Positions 43,932-52,292 of a DNA stretch of 64,000 nucleotides are shown here, piece by piece. The stretch is from assembly GCA_030653545.1 (NCBI GenBank), contig JAURZE010000026.1, positions 1-64,000 of the forward strand. Reading direction: 5' to 3'. Source of the stretch: Nitrospira sp. GTDB lineage: Bacteria; Nitrospirota; Nitrospiria; Nitrospirales; Nitrospiraceae. Within the stretch, counting starts at the first letter, position 1. Each line of letters begins with the position of its first letter. The position numbers and the translations under genes are program-made. The notes beneath the pieces were generated by a model. That model ran no database searches. It was not told the origin of the DNA and saw nothing but the letters and a program-made list of their open reading frames with translations.

Positions 43932-44104
43932 ATCAGTTCTGAGCCGTGCCGGTCACGGTCTACTTGCATCGCCCTGCCAACTTCATCGCGCTTTCTTATT
44001 CGCCCTGCGCAGCCTGATCCGGATGGATGGTGCGGCCGATCCGCTACTCCCCAGTGGGAGAGGGCCGTAACCAAGACCGACAATTTGTGTCAGATAAGCC
44101 GGAA

Positions 44105-44263
44105 CTAGTTCGACGAAGGGGAAGCTTGCGGAACACTCTGTCCGCAGGCATTGCACGCAATGATAAGTTGGTCGCGTGTGTAACTGATCATGCGATAGCA
44201 GGAGGGACAGCACAGGACGGCAGTCCGGGGAACGGCAGTCAACTTAATCACCGCGGGTTTCAT
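44105..44263 (-). CDS. Zinc-ribbon microprotein (52 aa), third gene of a micro-operon
   Basis: Reading leftwards, ATG 44263 to TAG 44107-44105. Product MKPAVIKLTAVPRT..., with two knuckles LCCPSCYRM and ACNACGQ about 19 residues apart, the pattern of a compact zinc ribbon. Its ATG overlaps the stop of the preceding gene (ATGA), a classic coupling signature that supports both. No family recognised. Confidence 0.6.
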   Translation of the reverse strand: MKPAVIKLTAVPRTAVLCCPSCYRMISYTRDQLIIACNACGQSVPQASPSSN

Positions 44264-44463
44264 CGACGAGACGTATTCCCATCCTGAATCGCGGACCAGG
44301 TTGACGCGCCGATCGGTTCTTTCGCGCGAGTCTGGATCGTCGCCGAAAGTCTAGCGTAGAGCAGTTGAGCGGCCTCCGTCCATTTCGGATTCGAAGGGGC
44401 GCCAACAAAAGCTGCCTCGGCAGCTTTCTGCTCATCGTACGTAAGTGGTTTTGGTTCTGCCAT
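44260..44463 (-). CDS. Small hypothetical protein (67 aa), second gene of a micro-operon
   Basis: Starts MAEPKPLTYDEQKAAEAAF, helical and Ala/Glu-rich, with a Trp-containing amphipathic pattern (PKWTEAAQLLYARLSATIQ). It begins 6 bases after the stop of the zinc-ribbon gene at 44470 and overlaps the next gene by 4 bases. No clear ribosome site of its own, consistent with coupling. Not recognised. Confidence 0.6.
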   Translation of the reverse strand: MAEPKPLTYDEQKAAEAAFVGAPSNPKWTEAAQLLYARLSATIQTRAKEPIGASTWSAIQDGNTSRR

Positions 44464-44469
44464 AGACGG

Positions 44470-44622
44470 TCAATGTCTTGCCGTGATGGGCCGTGGTTCT
44501 TGGTCCGCTGCTTTTCTCCGACCACAGTTTAAGCACGCAAACACTGTGATCGCAAGTCCTGCGTCCAAATCCACCGCCCGCTCTGGCAACATTGAACCGC
44601 GGCATTTATCGCATGTCTTCAT
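44470..44622 (-). CDS. Zinc-ribbon microprotein (50 aa), first gene of a micro-operon
   Basis: ATG 44622 to TGA 44472-44470. Product MKTCDKCRGSMLPERAV... with second knuckle ACLNCGRRKA; two CxxC pairs 26 residues apart. The 'C.KC.G.M..ER ... CLNCG' layout matches the protein at 13549-13737, so the two look paralogous. The ribosome site is weak. First of three closely packed small genes on this strand. Confidence 0.6.
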   Translation of the reverse strand: MKTCDKCRGSMLPERAVDLDAGLAITVFACLNCGRRKAADQEPRPITARH

Positions 44623-44824
44623 AGGCGGACTCTAACACTTACAGAAATGGATGCATATCCTTCTGAAGTACTGGATGGTAAGGGCAAGAGTCCTTTTTGA
44701 CCAACGATGTACTAGGCCATTTGGCCATTTCTGCACAATGAGACAACCCGCATCGCAGGAGGCTCAGCCTTGACAGCTCTAGGGCGCTTCCATAGGATTG
44801 TGGTCGGTTTGGCAGGAACACACT

Positions 44825-45076
44825 ATGTATAGATTATTTCTAATAATCGGATTGCTGGTCATCTTATTTGTGCTTGTGAAAAGCATTTATCGGAATTCCA
44901 AACAAGCCGGTAGACCGGCACGACCACCGTTAGATGGAGATCAGATGGTCCAAGATCCGGTCTGCGGGGTGTTTGTGCCTAGAAAAACTGCAATTGTCCA
45001 GCAGGTCGGAGGCGTCTCCAATTGCTTTTGCAGTCAGGAATGCGCAGAGAAGTTTCAGGAGCAGCGAACGAGTTAG
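44825..45076 (+). CDS. Membrane-anchored YHS/PP0621-type small protein (83 aa)
   Basis: ATG 44825 gives MYRLFLIIGLLVILFVLVKS, an N-terminal membrane helix, then a metal-binding-looking domain with DPVCGVFVPRKTAI and FCSQECAEKFQ. The pattern DPVCG ... CFCSxxCxxxF is the YHS/PP0621 type. AGGA lies about 8 bases upstream. Possibly a thiol/metal handling protein; function unproven. Its stop overlaps the convergent gene ending at 45073 by 4 bases. Confidence 0.75.
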   Translation: MYRLFLIIGLLVILFVLVKSIYRNSKQAGRPARPPLDGDQMVQDPVCGVFVPRKTAIVQQVGGVSNCFCSQECAEKFQEQRTS

Positions 45077-45384
45077 CAGCCTGAGTAGCTGTAGTCCGAC
45101 AACTTTTCTTCCTTGTCGAACTTCAGCAGAATCTGACACTGGTTCGGTGAGAAGTTAAACAGAGGAGGACCGGACTTTCCGCCGGCGATGCGGTAATACG
45201 TCCATGTTTCGCCGCCGAAGAAGCGAGACGCTTTCCCGTCCGGGGTGCCCCAGTTTTTTTCAAACCAGGCTTTATCTTTCCCCTGGAGTTCTGCCGGTTT
45301 GAGCGAGGCTTCAAGGTAGGGATTACTGGAGCTACAGGCGGTCAGAGCCAAGCAGCTGATCAAAAGCATAACAGAGAGACGCAT
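45073..45384 (-). CDS. Small lipoprotein (103 aa)
   Basis: ATG 45384 after GAGGAGG starts MRLSVMLLISCLALTAC, a lipoprotein signal with Cys17. The mature part contains KDKAWFEKNWGTPDGKASRFFGGETWTYYRIAGG, like the SmpA/BamE-style 'W-G-x-P ... WxY' module, and a C-terminal Cys-ending tail. BamE-like fold is only a suggestion. Convergent and slightly overlapping with 44825-45076. Confidence 0.72.
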   Translation of the reverse strand: MRLSVMLLISCLALTACSSSNPYLEASLKPAELQGKDKAWFEKNWGTPDGKASRFFGGETWTYYRIAGGKSGPPLFNFSPNQCQILLKFDKEEKLSDYSYSGC

Positions 45385-45569
45385 GAGTGAGTTCCTCCTC
45401 GGATGCGACACACAACGTACGATGCGTGGCTTGGTTGACGTGCAAATTCTAACCCCCGACCGGATAGCTGTCAAACCACGGCGTCGCGTTGCGTCGTGCA
45501 TGAGTTCCCCCTAAAATGGAAGACACAGAATACGCGCAAACGTCATCTCGGTAATGAAAGGATGTTCTT

Positions 45570-46217
45570 ATGAAATTCTATCTCGATACGGCGAACGTGA
45601 AAGAAATTCAAGAAGCGGCCAGTCTTGGGTTGCTCGACGGGGTGACAACCAATCCCTCGCTTGTAGCCAAAGAAGGCCGCAGCTTCAAGGAAATGCTCGT
45701 CGAAATCTGCAACATTGTCGACGGGCCCATCAGTGCGGAAGTCGTCAGTGTCGAAGCGGATGCCATGGTCAAAGAAGGAAAAGAGCTGGCCAAGATCCAC
45801 AAGAATATTGTGGTCAAGGTCCCGCTTATTGCGGAAGGGTTGAAGGCGACCAAACGGATGGCCGCTGAAGGTATCAAGGTGAACGTCACCCTGTGCTTCT
45901 CGCCCACCCAAGCGCTGCTTGCGGCGAAAGCCGGAGCCTGGTGTGTGTCGCCCTTCATCGGGCGTCTAGACGATATCAGTTCCAATGGCATGGAGCTCAT
46001 CCGCCAAATCCTCACCATCTACAAGAATTACGACTACAAGACCTTCGTCTTAGTGGCCAGCGTCCGCCATCCGCAGCATGTCGTCGAAGCTGCTTTGGCC
46101 GGCGGCCATATCTGCACGATGCCGTTTTCAATTTTCCAGCAAATGGTCAAGCATCCATTGACGGACATCGGGCTCAAGAAGTTCTTGGCCGATTGGGATG
46201 CCCAGGCGAAAAAATAA
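45570..46217 (+). CDS. Transaldolase / fructose-6-phosphate aldolase (short TalC type)
   Basis: A class I aldolase barrel of 215 residues. [13 protein letters not shown] at the start, VTTNPSL near 26-32 and the Schiff-base Lys83 in NIVVKVPLI are diagnostic of the short TalC/FSA subfamily. Most bacterial members of this size act as transaldolases of the pentose phosphate pathway; FSA activity needs confirmation. Ribosome site AAAGGA at 45557-45562, 7 bases before ATG 45570. Confidence 0.93.
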   Translation: MKFYLDTANVKEIQEAASLGLLDGVTTNPSLVAKEGRSFKEMLVEICNIVDGPISAEVVSVEADAMVKEGKELAKIHKNIVVKVPLIAEGLKATKRMAAEGIKVNVTLCFSPTQALLAAKAGAWCVSPFIGRLDDISSNGMELIRQILTIYKNYDYKTFVLVASVRHPQHVVEAALAGGHICTMPFSIFQQMVKHPLTDIGLKKFLADWDAQAKK

Positions 46218-46226
46218 GGCTCGTGG

Positions 46227-46925
46227 CTACTTGGCGGGATGGGGCGTGCCGAGTTCGCGGCGCGCCTGCGCAAAGACTGAATGGAACATGGGGCGGGTAA
46301 GCTTCCCGGTAAACGTATTCTGCTGACTGGGATGATAAGAGCCGAGCAAGAGGTCTCCCCACGGAAGTCGATACGCAACGCCATGTCCAAACTTGGGCGT
46401 CGGTGACGGGATGGTGTGACCATCGGCTCTGTGCATCTTCAGATAGTGATCGAAGGCAATCTTCCCGAGCGTGATGATGATGCGTTTCCGTTTGAGGAGA
46501 CGCATTTCATCACGCAAGAATCGGCCGCACTGTGCAAACTCATCGGGCGACGGCTTATTCCCGGGAGGCGCACAGCGGACGGTCGCGCCGATATAGCAGT
46601 TCGTGAGGGTCAACCCGTCGCCGCGATGCGTCGATGAGGCTTGGTTGGCGAATCCGAAGTGATGCAAGGCTTCGTAGAGCCAGTCCCCGCTGCGATCGCC
46701 CGTAAAGACCCGACCGGTTCGATTTCCGCCATGAGCCGCCGGTGCGAGCCCGAGCACATAGAGTTCCGCCTCTGGGTCGCCGAATCCGGGGATCGGCTTT
46801 CCCCAGTACGTCCATTCCAGATACTGTCGGCGTTTGGTTTGGGCCACAGTCTCCCGGTAGGTCACTAGGCGTGGGCAGGCCGTGCAATCGGTGATCGTAT
46901 GATTCAGGACGGTGAGGGAGCGCAT
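46227..46925 (-). CDS. Uracil-DNA glycosylase, family 5 (UdgB-like)
   Basis: Removes uracil and related deaminated bases from DNA. The motif GLAPAAHGGNRTGRVFTGD is characteristic of family 5, whose active site lacks the usual catalytic acid; the late YHPSQQNTFTGKL matches the second motif. Four cysteines (CTACPRL near 14-18, CAPPG and CGRF) are placed to hold a 4Fe-4S cluster as in families 4 and 5. 232 residues. Convergent with transaldolase. Confidence 0.92.
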   Translation of the reverse strand: MRSLTVLNHTITDCTACPRLVTYRETVAQTKRRQYLEWTYWGKPIPGFGDPEAELYVLGLAPAAHGGNRTGRVFTGDRSGDWLYEALHHFGFANQASSTHRGDGLTLTNCYIGATVRCAPPGNKPSPDEFAQCGRFLRDEMRLLKRKRIIITLGKIAFDHYLKMHRADGHTIPSPTPKFGHGVAYRLPWGDLLLGSYHPSQQNTFTGKLTRPMFHSVFAQARRELGTPHPAK

Positions 46926-47042
46926 GGCGGCGTCACTCTATCATGAACGAGAAGTCATTCGTGCTTGCCGGGGTTTGGGCTTGCTGTTAGCATGACCACG
47001 ATCAACATTCATCAGTCTAAGAATAACAGAGGAGTACCTCGG

Positions 47043-48098
47043 ATGGCAGAGTCTGGTATGCGAATCGGATATTGGGTCCTTGCGGGGCTTCTCAGCTGGG
47101 GGGCAAGCCAGGCCTGGGCGGAGCCGGTCCAGGGCCATCCTGAAGGTAAAGATGCGGCAAAGTCAGATTCTGGATTTCGCGATCTCATCCTCCCCGAGCC
47201 GCTGGACAATCAACCCGAGCCGGAAGACCGATTGGTCATTCTTCCGGAGATCAAACGGGAAGGAGAACGGTACTTTCTGAGTTCGTTCAAACTCCCCGAC
47301 AAAATAACATTCGGAGGGGTACCGGTTCCGCTCGATAACTGGCAGGTCAGAGAACGCATTGAATACGAGTTCTATCAGTTTCTCGAAGATCAGGGCGAAA
47401 GTATCATCCTGGCGAAACGCACCGGACGGTGCTTCCCCCCAGCCGAAAAGCAGCTGGCCGACGCCGGGCTCCCGGACGATCTGAAGTACATGTTATTGGT
47501 CGAGAGCAAGTGTATTGCGGCTGCCTATTCCAAGGCCAAAGCCTCCGGCCCGTGGCAATTCATTCCGTCTACCGGGAAGCGGTATCGTCTCAAGAGCGAC
47601 TCCGTCCTCGACGAACGCCGCAACCTCGAAATGTCGACCGAGGCCGCGGTCAAGTACCTCAAGTACCTCAAAGATTTCCAGCAGAACGATTGGTTTCTGG
47701 CGATGGCCTCCTACAATGCCGGTGAAGAACGGGTGCGCAAGCTTCTCAAGGAGCAGAAGATCACGGACTATTGGAGAATGAGCGGGCCACGCGAAACCAT
47801 GCGCTATGTGCCTCGGATCATCGCGGCAAAAGAGATCTATTCGCAGCCGGAGAAGTATTTGGGGTTGAGCAAGAAGGATCTCTACGTGCCGTTGGAAACC
47901 GAGACCGTCACGGTCAATGTAAAGGAATCGCAGCGGGCTCTGACGTCGATCGCCGAGGAGTACGGGACCTATTTTCTTGAATTGAAGATGCTGAATCCTG
48001 AGTTTAAGAAGGACGTCCTCCCGCAGGGCATCTACCAGATCAGGGTTCCACGGCAAACCTGCCCGAGCCGCTGTTTCAAGCAGGCCAAAACTCCGTAG
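47043..48098 (+). CDS. Membrane-bound lytic murein transglycosylase (MltD-like)
   Basis: Cleaves peptidoglycan glycan strands. ATG 47043 follows GAGGAG by 8 bases; signal peptide about 1-26 (ending AWAEP). The SLT domain has catalytic Glu154 in LLVESKCIAAAYSKAKASG, GPWQFIPSTGKRYRL and ASYNAGEERVR. A C-terminal module (ALTSIAEEYGTYFLELKMLN) resembles LysM. 351 residues. MltD assignment is by architecture; the lipobox of E. coli MltD is not obvious. Confidence 0.9.
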   Translation: MAESGMRIGYWVLAGLLSWGASQAWAEPVQGHPEGKDAAKSDSGFRDLILPEPLDNQPEPEDRLVILPEIKREGERYFLSSFKLPDKITFGGVPVPLDNWQVRERIEYEFYQFLEDQGESIILAKRTGRCFPPAEKQLADAGLPDDLKYMLLVESKCIAAAYSKAKASGPWQFIPSTGKRYRLKSDSVLDERRNLEMSTEAAVKYLKYLKDFQQNDWFLAMASYNAGEERVRKLLKEQKITDYWRMSGPRETMRYVPRIIAAKEIYSQPEKYLGLSKKDLYVPLETETVTVNVKESQRALTSIAEEYGTYFLELKMLNPEFKKDVLPQGIYQIRVPRQTCPSRCFKQAKTP

Positions 48099-48103
48099 AA
48101 CCC

Positions 48104-49441
48104 ATGCGTCTCACGCTACCCCCTTCTCCCGCCCGATCCATTCTTCGTCGTGTGATCGGGGCGGGGTTGCGGGCGGCGGATCCCGCCCACGCTCTGTGCC
48201 AGCATGTTCATCGAACCGGCCACCGATTGCAGGTGGGCCGCCGCACGTATGATCTGCGATCATTCGATCGGGTCGTCGTGGTCGGGGCGGGAAAAGCCTC
48301 CGCGCGAATGGCGCAAGCCCTTGAGCGGGTGTTAGGCTCGTATTTGAACAGCGGGCTCATTGTCGTCAAAACCGGCCATCGTCTGCCCACCAAACGCATC
48401 ACTGTGATCGAAGCCGGTCATCCGGTTCCTGATCGAGCCGGACTGGAAGCGGCCGAACGACTGCGCGCCCGAGTGGCAGAGGTAGGCGCTCGCGACCTCC
48501 TCATTGTGCTGCTCTCTGGCGGGGCATCCAGTTTGATCCCTGCTCCGGTCGAGGGGGTCAGCCTTGCCGATAAACAGACCATTACGCAATTACTCCTGAG
48601 AAGCGGTGCGACGATTCAAGAGATCAACGTGGTCAGAAAACACCTCTCGACGATCAAGGGGGGGCGCCTCGCCGAAGCCACTGGCGCAAGGATTGTGACG
48701 CTGATCCTCTCGGATGTAATCGGCGATGAATTGACGGCCATCGGCTCCGGTCCGACGGCGCCCGACCCTTCGACCTATCGAGAGGCAATCGCGATCATGA
48801 AGCGGCGACGAATCTGGACGAAGGCGCCTGCTTCAATCCGCCGACACTTCAAGCGTGGTGATTGCGGCGACGTCAATGAGACGCCGAAGCCGGGTACGGC
48901 CAGATTCCGAAGAGTGCAGCATGAGATCATCGGGAATAACGAGATGGCGCTCGTTGCAGCCGCGCAAGCGGCTCAACAGGCGGGTCTGCGAACCGTTCTG
49001 TTTTCGATGCCCTTTGTCGGCGAAGCCGCTCAAGCCGGAAAGACATTCGCGTCACTCGCAGAATGCTTGTCTGAGGGGAAGGGAATCGTCCGGCGGCCCT
49101 ATTGTATTGTGGCCGGCGGGGAAACAACCGTCACAGTCACAGGGCGCGGCAAAGGTGGTCGTGCACAGGAGTTCGCTGCCGCAGCGGCCTGTGCGATCGC
49201 CGGTCTTCACAACGTCTGGGTTGCTGCAGTCGGGACCGATGGGACCGACGGTCCGACCGAGGTGGCTGGTGCGGTGGTGGCCGGGGCCACGTTTGGAAAG
49301 GCGAAAATAAAAGGGGTGAATCTTCGTCGCGCACTCGCGCGGCACGATACCTATCCAGCCCTTCACGCGCTCAAGAGTCACATTGTCACGGGACCTACCG
49401 GCACCAACGTGAACGATCTTTACCTTCTGCTCGCACTCTAG
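48104..49441 (+). CDS. Glycerate 2-kinase (GckA/MOFRL family)
   Basis: Phosphorylates D-glycerate to 2-phosphoglycerate. The 445 residues show the N-terminal GckA domain with VVGAGKASARMAQAL and LLSGGASSLIPAPV, and the C-terminal MOFRL domain. The GGETTVTVTGRGKGGRAQEF block near 350-370 and GTDGTDGPTEVAGA are typical. Starts 5 bases after the transglycosylase stop, ends 14 bases before the PEP-synthase-like gene. Possible role: glycerate salvage or photorespiratory-type glycolate recycling in an autotroph. Confidence 0.92.
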   Translation: MRLTLPPSPARSILRRVIGAGLRAADPAHALCQHVHRTGHRLQVGRRTYDLRSFDRVVVVGAGKASARMAQALERVLGSYLNSGLIVVKTGHRLPTKRITVIEAGHPVPDRAGLEAAERLRARVAEVGARDLLIVLLSGGASSLIPAPVEGVSLADKQTITQLLLRSGATIQEINVVRKHLSTIKGGRLAEATGARIVTLILSDVIGDELTAIGSGPTAPDPSTYREAIAIMKRRRIWTKAPASIRRHFKRGDCGDVNETPKPGTARFRRVQHEIIGNNEMALVAAAQAAQQAGLRTVLFSMPFVGEAAQAGKTFASLAECLSEGKGIVRRPYCIVAGGETTVTVTGRGKGGRAQEFAAAAACAIAGLHNVWVAAVGTDGTDGPTEVAGAVVAGATFGKAKIKGVNLRRALARHDTYPALHALKSHIVTGPTGTNVNDLYLLLAL

Positions 49442-49455
49442 TTAGTATCTGGGCC

Positions 49456-52086
49456 ATGTCATCCCCGCTGATCCTGCCTCTCAAAGCCTGCACCGATCGC
49501 CGCTTCGTTGGCGGGAAAGCCGCGGGATTAGCACGCCTGATAGCTGAAGGGTTTCCCGTCCCTCCGGGGCTGTGTCTCACCGTCGAAGCGTACCGCCAAT
49601 TCTTGCGTGATCAAGGAATGGATCCTGCGGCGATCTGGAGGCAGGTGCAGGATGCCAAAGGAGTCGCTCGCGCAGCACTCCTTGAAGACTGCCGGAGGAG
49701 AATTCAGCAAGGCCGCCTCTCCGGCGAGTGCCTGTCAGAACTGCAGAGGCATCTCCGGGCAATGCAGCGGCCGGTTGAACAGCTCTGGGCTGTGCGATCT
49801 TCTGCCACCAATGAAGACGAGACTCACGCCAGCTTTGCGGGGCTGTACCACACAGAGCTGGGAGTCGCCGGAGAGCAGTTGGGGCCCAGTGTGCAGACGG
49901 TCTGGGCGTCGCTGTGGGACGAGCCCGTGGCGACCTACTACGAGCGGGTCGGGTGGAGCGATCGCCCGCCGGCCATGGCAGTGGTGATTCAGCCAGTTCT
50001 CGAAGCTCGGGCCGCCGGCGTGCTCTATACGATTCATCCTGTCACGGGGCGTGACGATCAGGTCGTGGCGAATGTAGTGCCGGGTTTGGCGGCGGGTCTC
50101 GTCGACGGTACGAGGACTCCGGATCAGTTCACGTTGCAGTGGGATGTCTCGACTTCACGGGCCTCCGTGCAGGAACGAGTCATTGCGAACAAAGACCGCG
50201 CAATACGGCTGGGGACAGCCGGCATCCTTGATCACGCGCTTGATCCATCTGAGCGCGAGCGACCTTCGGTCACGGACGATGAGCTTGAGGCGTTGGTGCG
50301 ACTGGGGAAGCGAGTCGAGGCGGCGCTGCATCAGCCCGTCGACATCGAATGGGCCATGGACGGGCAGGGACTTTGGCTCTTGCAGGCCCGCCCGGTCACA
50401 GTCGTGACGACACAGCCTTCGCGCCTCGATGATGGCTGCGAATGGTCCCGCACCAATTTCAAAGAGACGATGCCGGATGTGCCCAGCCCGCTCGGGATCT
50501 CGTTTCTCGAACAGTTTATGGATCTGTTTCTGATGGGACCTTACCGACGGTTGGGGTGCCAGATCCCTCGCGGGATGGCGTCGGTTCGAATATATCGAGG
50601 CCGTCCCTATCTCAATGTGAGTCTGATGCATGCGTTGATCGAACAGCTGCGTGGCGACACGTCGACGCTTGCGGAGCATATGGGCGGACATACGGTTTCC
50701 CGGCCTCTCCCGATCAAACAACTCAGTCCCGGGGCTCTGCTGCGGGCGGGATTGCTGGTCGCTTGGTGGATCCGTCAGGCCTCTCGTCAGTCGGAGCACT
50801 GGTTTGCCGACATGAAGCGGATGGGGCTGGAGAATCATCGCGAGGCGGTGCAGGCGCTGACGCTGGTCCAAGTCCGTGAACGGATCCAGGCATTGAACGA
50901 AGAGTTTCTTCGCCGGGAAATGACGTTCGGCATCGCCGGCGGTGTGACGCAATGCCTGCAGGCACTGGGGTTTCTGTTGCCGCGATGGCTGGGAGAGGAC
51001 TGGCGCGGACTGCTCAACGCGGCACTCCAGGGGCAGGCCCAAGCCATCAGTGCACAGCAGATCGTCAGGCTGGCGGCATTGGTCGAGGTGGCGCGTCGTG
51101 ACGAATCCGTGCGACGCGTGTTCGAAAGTGCGGAGTGGGACGGGCGGGTTGCGGGTCAGAGGCTCCGCGGGACTCGATTCTACGATCTGTTCGAACAGTA
51201 CTTGCTCGACTATGGGCATCGGGGGCTGGGGGAGTCCGATATTATGTCCCCGCGATTTGCGGATCAGCCGGAAATCGTGCTGGACGTGCTGCGTCATCAG
51301 ATCACTGCCTTGACGGCGCAATCGCCGGCTGATATTGCGGCGCGGCAGCGGAGGATACGTGAGCAGGGCTGCGCGGACATTCGCGCCCGGTGCGGCCGGC
51401 TTCGTTGGACGGTCTTTTCCTGGTGGTACCGGCGGCTCTGCCGGTTCTATGCGCTCCGGGAAGCCAATCGACACCATTTGATGTACTACGCGGGGGCGAC
51501 GCGCCGGCTGCTATTGCGCGCCGGCGCATTGCTGACGGAGCATGGCCGGTTGGATCAGGCGGAGGATGTCTTCTTTATCCGTGTGGAAGAACAATCACCG
51601 TTGCTCAGTCTCGAGGCTCGGGATTGGCGGGCCTTGGTGGCGTCGCGCAAGCAGGCGCGTGTTCGCGATCTTCAGATGGTAGCCCCAGATCAATTGATCG
51701 ATGGAGCGAAAGAGATCTCGGCAGAACTTGCGCCGGAGGCAGCAGGGTGGCGGGGGGTGCCGATCAGTGCCGGTGCTGCAAGGGGTCCGGCGCGAATAAT
51801 CCGAACGGTAGAGGATTGGAAGAGAGTGGTTCCAGGCGACATTCTTGTTAGTCCTGTGATCGACCCAGGGATGGCGCCATTGTTCGGGATTGCCGCGGGA
51901 CTCGTCGTAGAAATGGGCGGGACGTTGTCGCACGGCGCGATCATCGCGCGTGAATATGGATTGCCGGCGGTGGCCAACATCCCGGGGATCACGACCTCTG
52001 TGCGCGATGGGGAGATCATCGAGCTTGATGCGGCCGCTGGTACTATGCGACGGCCGCTGCCATCTCAGGATGGTTCTCTCGGGTGA
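49456..52086 (+). CDS. PEP synthase-like / rifampicin phosphotransferase-like dikinase
   Basis: 876 residues. The N-terminal ATP-binding domain (about 1-325) begins FVGGKAAGLARLIAEGFPV, and the phosphohistidine domain with GGTLSHGAIIAREYG (His about 826) closes the protein. No PEP-binding barrel follows, unlike PEP synthase or PPDK. This ATP-linker-His order and His position are those of rifampicin phosphotransferase (His825 in the Listeria enzyme), so it phosphorylates some acceptor with ATP's beta-phosphate; the acceptor is unknown. The ATG at 49456 is chosen over a frame extending back to 49102 inside the glycerate kinase. Follows glycerate kinase by 14 bases. Confidence 0.82.
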   Translation: MSSPLILPLKACTDRRFVGGKAAGLARLIAEGFPVPPGLCLTVEAYRQFLRDQGMDPAAIWRQVQDAKGVARAALLEDCRRRIQQGRLSGECLSELQRHLRAMQRPVEQLWAVRSSATNEDETHASFAGLYHTELGVAGEQLGPSVQTVWASLWDEPVATYYERVGWSDRPPAMAVVIQPVLEARAAGVLYTIHPVTGRDDQVVANVVPGLAAGLVDGTRTPDQFTLQWDVSTSRASVQERVIANKDRAIRLGTAGILDHALDPSERERPSVTDDELEALVRLGKRVEAALHQPVDIEWAMDGQGLWLLQARPVTVVTTQPSRLDDGCEWSRTNFKETMPDVPSPLGISFLEQFMDLFLMGPYRRLGCQIPRGMASVRIYRGRPYLNVSLMHALIEQLRGDTSTLAEHMGGHTVSRPLPIKQLSPGALLRAGLLVAWWIRQASRQSEHWFADMKRMGLENHREAVQALTLVQVRERIQALNEEFLRREMTFGIAGGVTQCLQALGFLLPRWLGEDWRGLLNAALQGQAQAISAQQIVRLAALVEVARRDESVRRVFESAEWDGRVAGQRLRGTRFYDLFEQYLLDYGHRGLGESDIMSPRFADQPEIVLDVLRHQITALTAQSPADIAARQRRIREQGCADIRARCGRLRWTVFSWWYRRLCRFYALREANRHHLMYYAGATRRLLLRAGALLTEHGRLDQAEDVFFIRVEEQSPLLSLEARDWRALVASRKQARVRDLQMVAPDQLIDGAKEISAELAPEAAGWRGVPISAGAARGPARIIRTVEDWKRVVPGDILVSPVIDPGMAPLFGIAAGLVVEMGGTLSHGAIIAREYGLPAVANIPGITTSVRDGEIIELDAAAGTMRRPLPSQDGSLG

Positions 52087-52175
52087 CGGTGGTCCCTGAT
52101 AACGAACGGCTCGCGTGCAGGAGCTACCAGAGACTGACAACGCTAGGGCCGAATGACATTGGGACTTTTCGCTGC

Positions 52176-52204
52176 TTGACCTTTTTTGACGTATCTCGTA
52201 CGCT
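52176..52204 (+). promoter_or_regulatory. Candidate promoter of rmuC
   Basis: TTGACC at 52176-52181, 17-base spacer, TACGCT at 52199-52204; transcription would start near 52211, about 80 bases before rmuC. Confidence 0.45.
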
Positions 52205-52292
52205 CCAAAAATTCTCCAGGCCTTACTGTATCACCCAATAGATTCTCTGTCCGTGAGGATGCCGCGCGTCAGAAGACGGAGAGGATAGCGTT

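Noticed and set aside
44639-44821. 60-codon minus-strand frame
   Set aside because: No ribosome site or motif; unlike its neighbours at 44470 and 44260 it shows no cysteine pairs or coupling.
49102-49455. N-terminal extension of the RPH-like protein
   Set aside because: It lies inside the glycerate kinase gene and encodes Arg/Ser-rich sequence with no family similarity; ATG 49456 gives the normal start.
50155-51477. 440-codon minus-strand frame opposite the RPH-like gene
   Set aside because: Shadow frame without motif or ribosome site; the plus strand encodes a recognisable enzyme.
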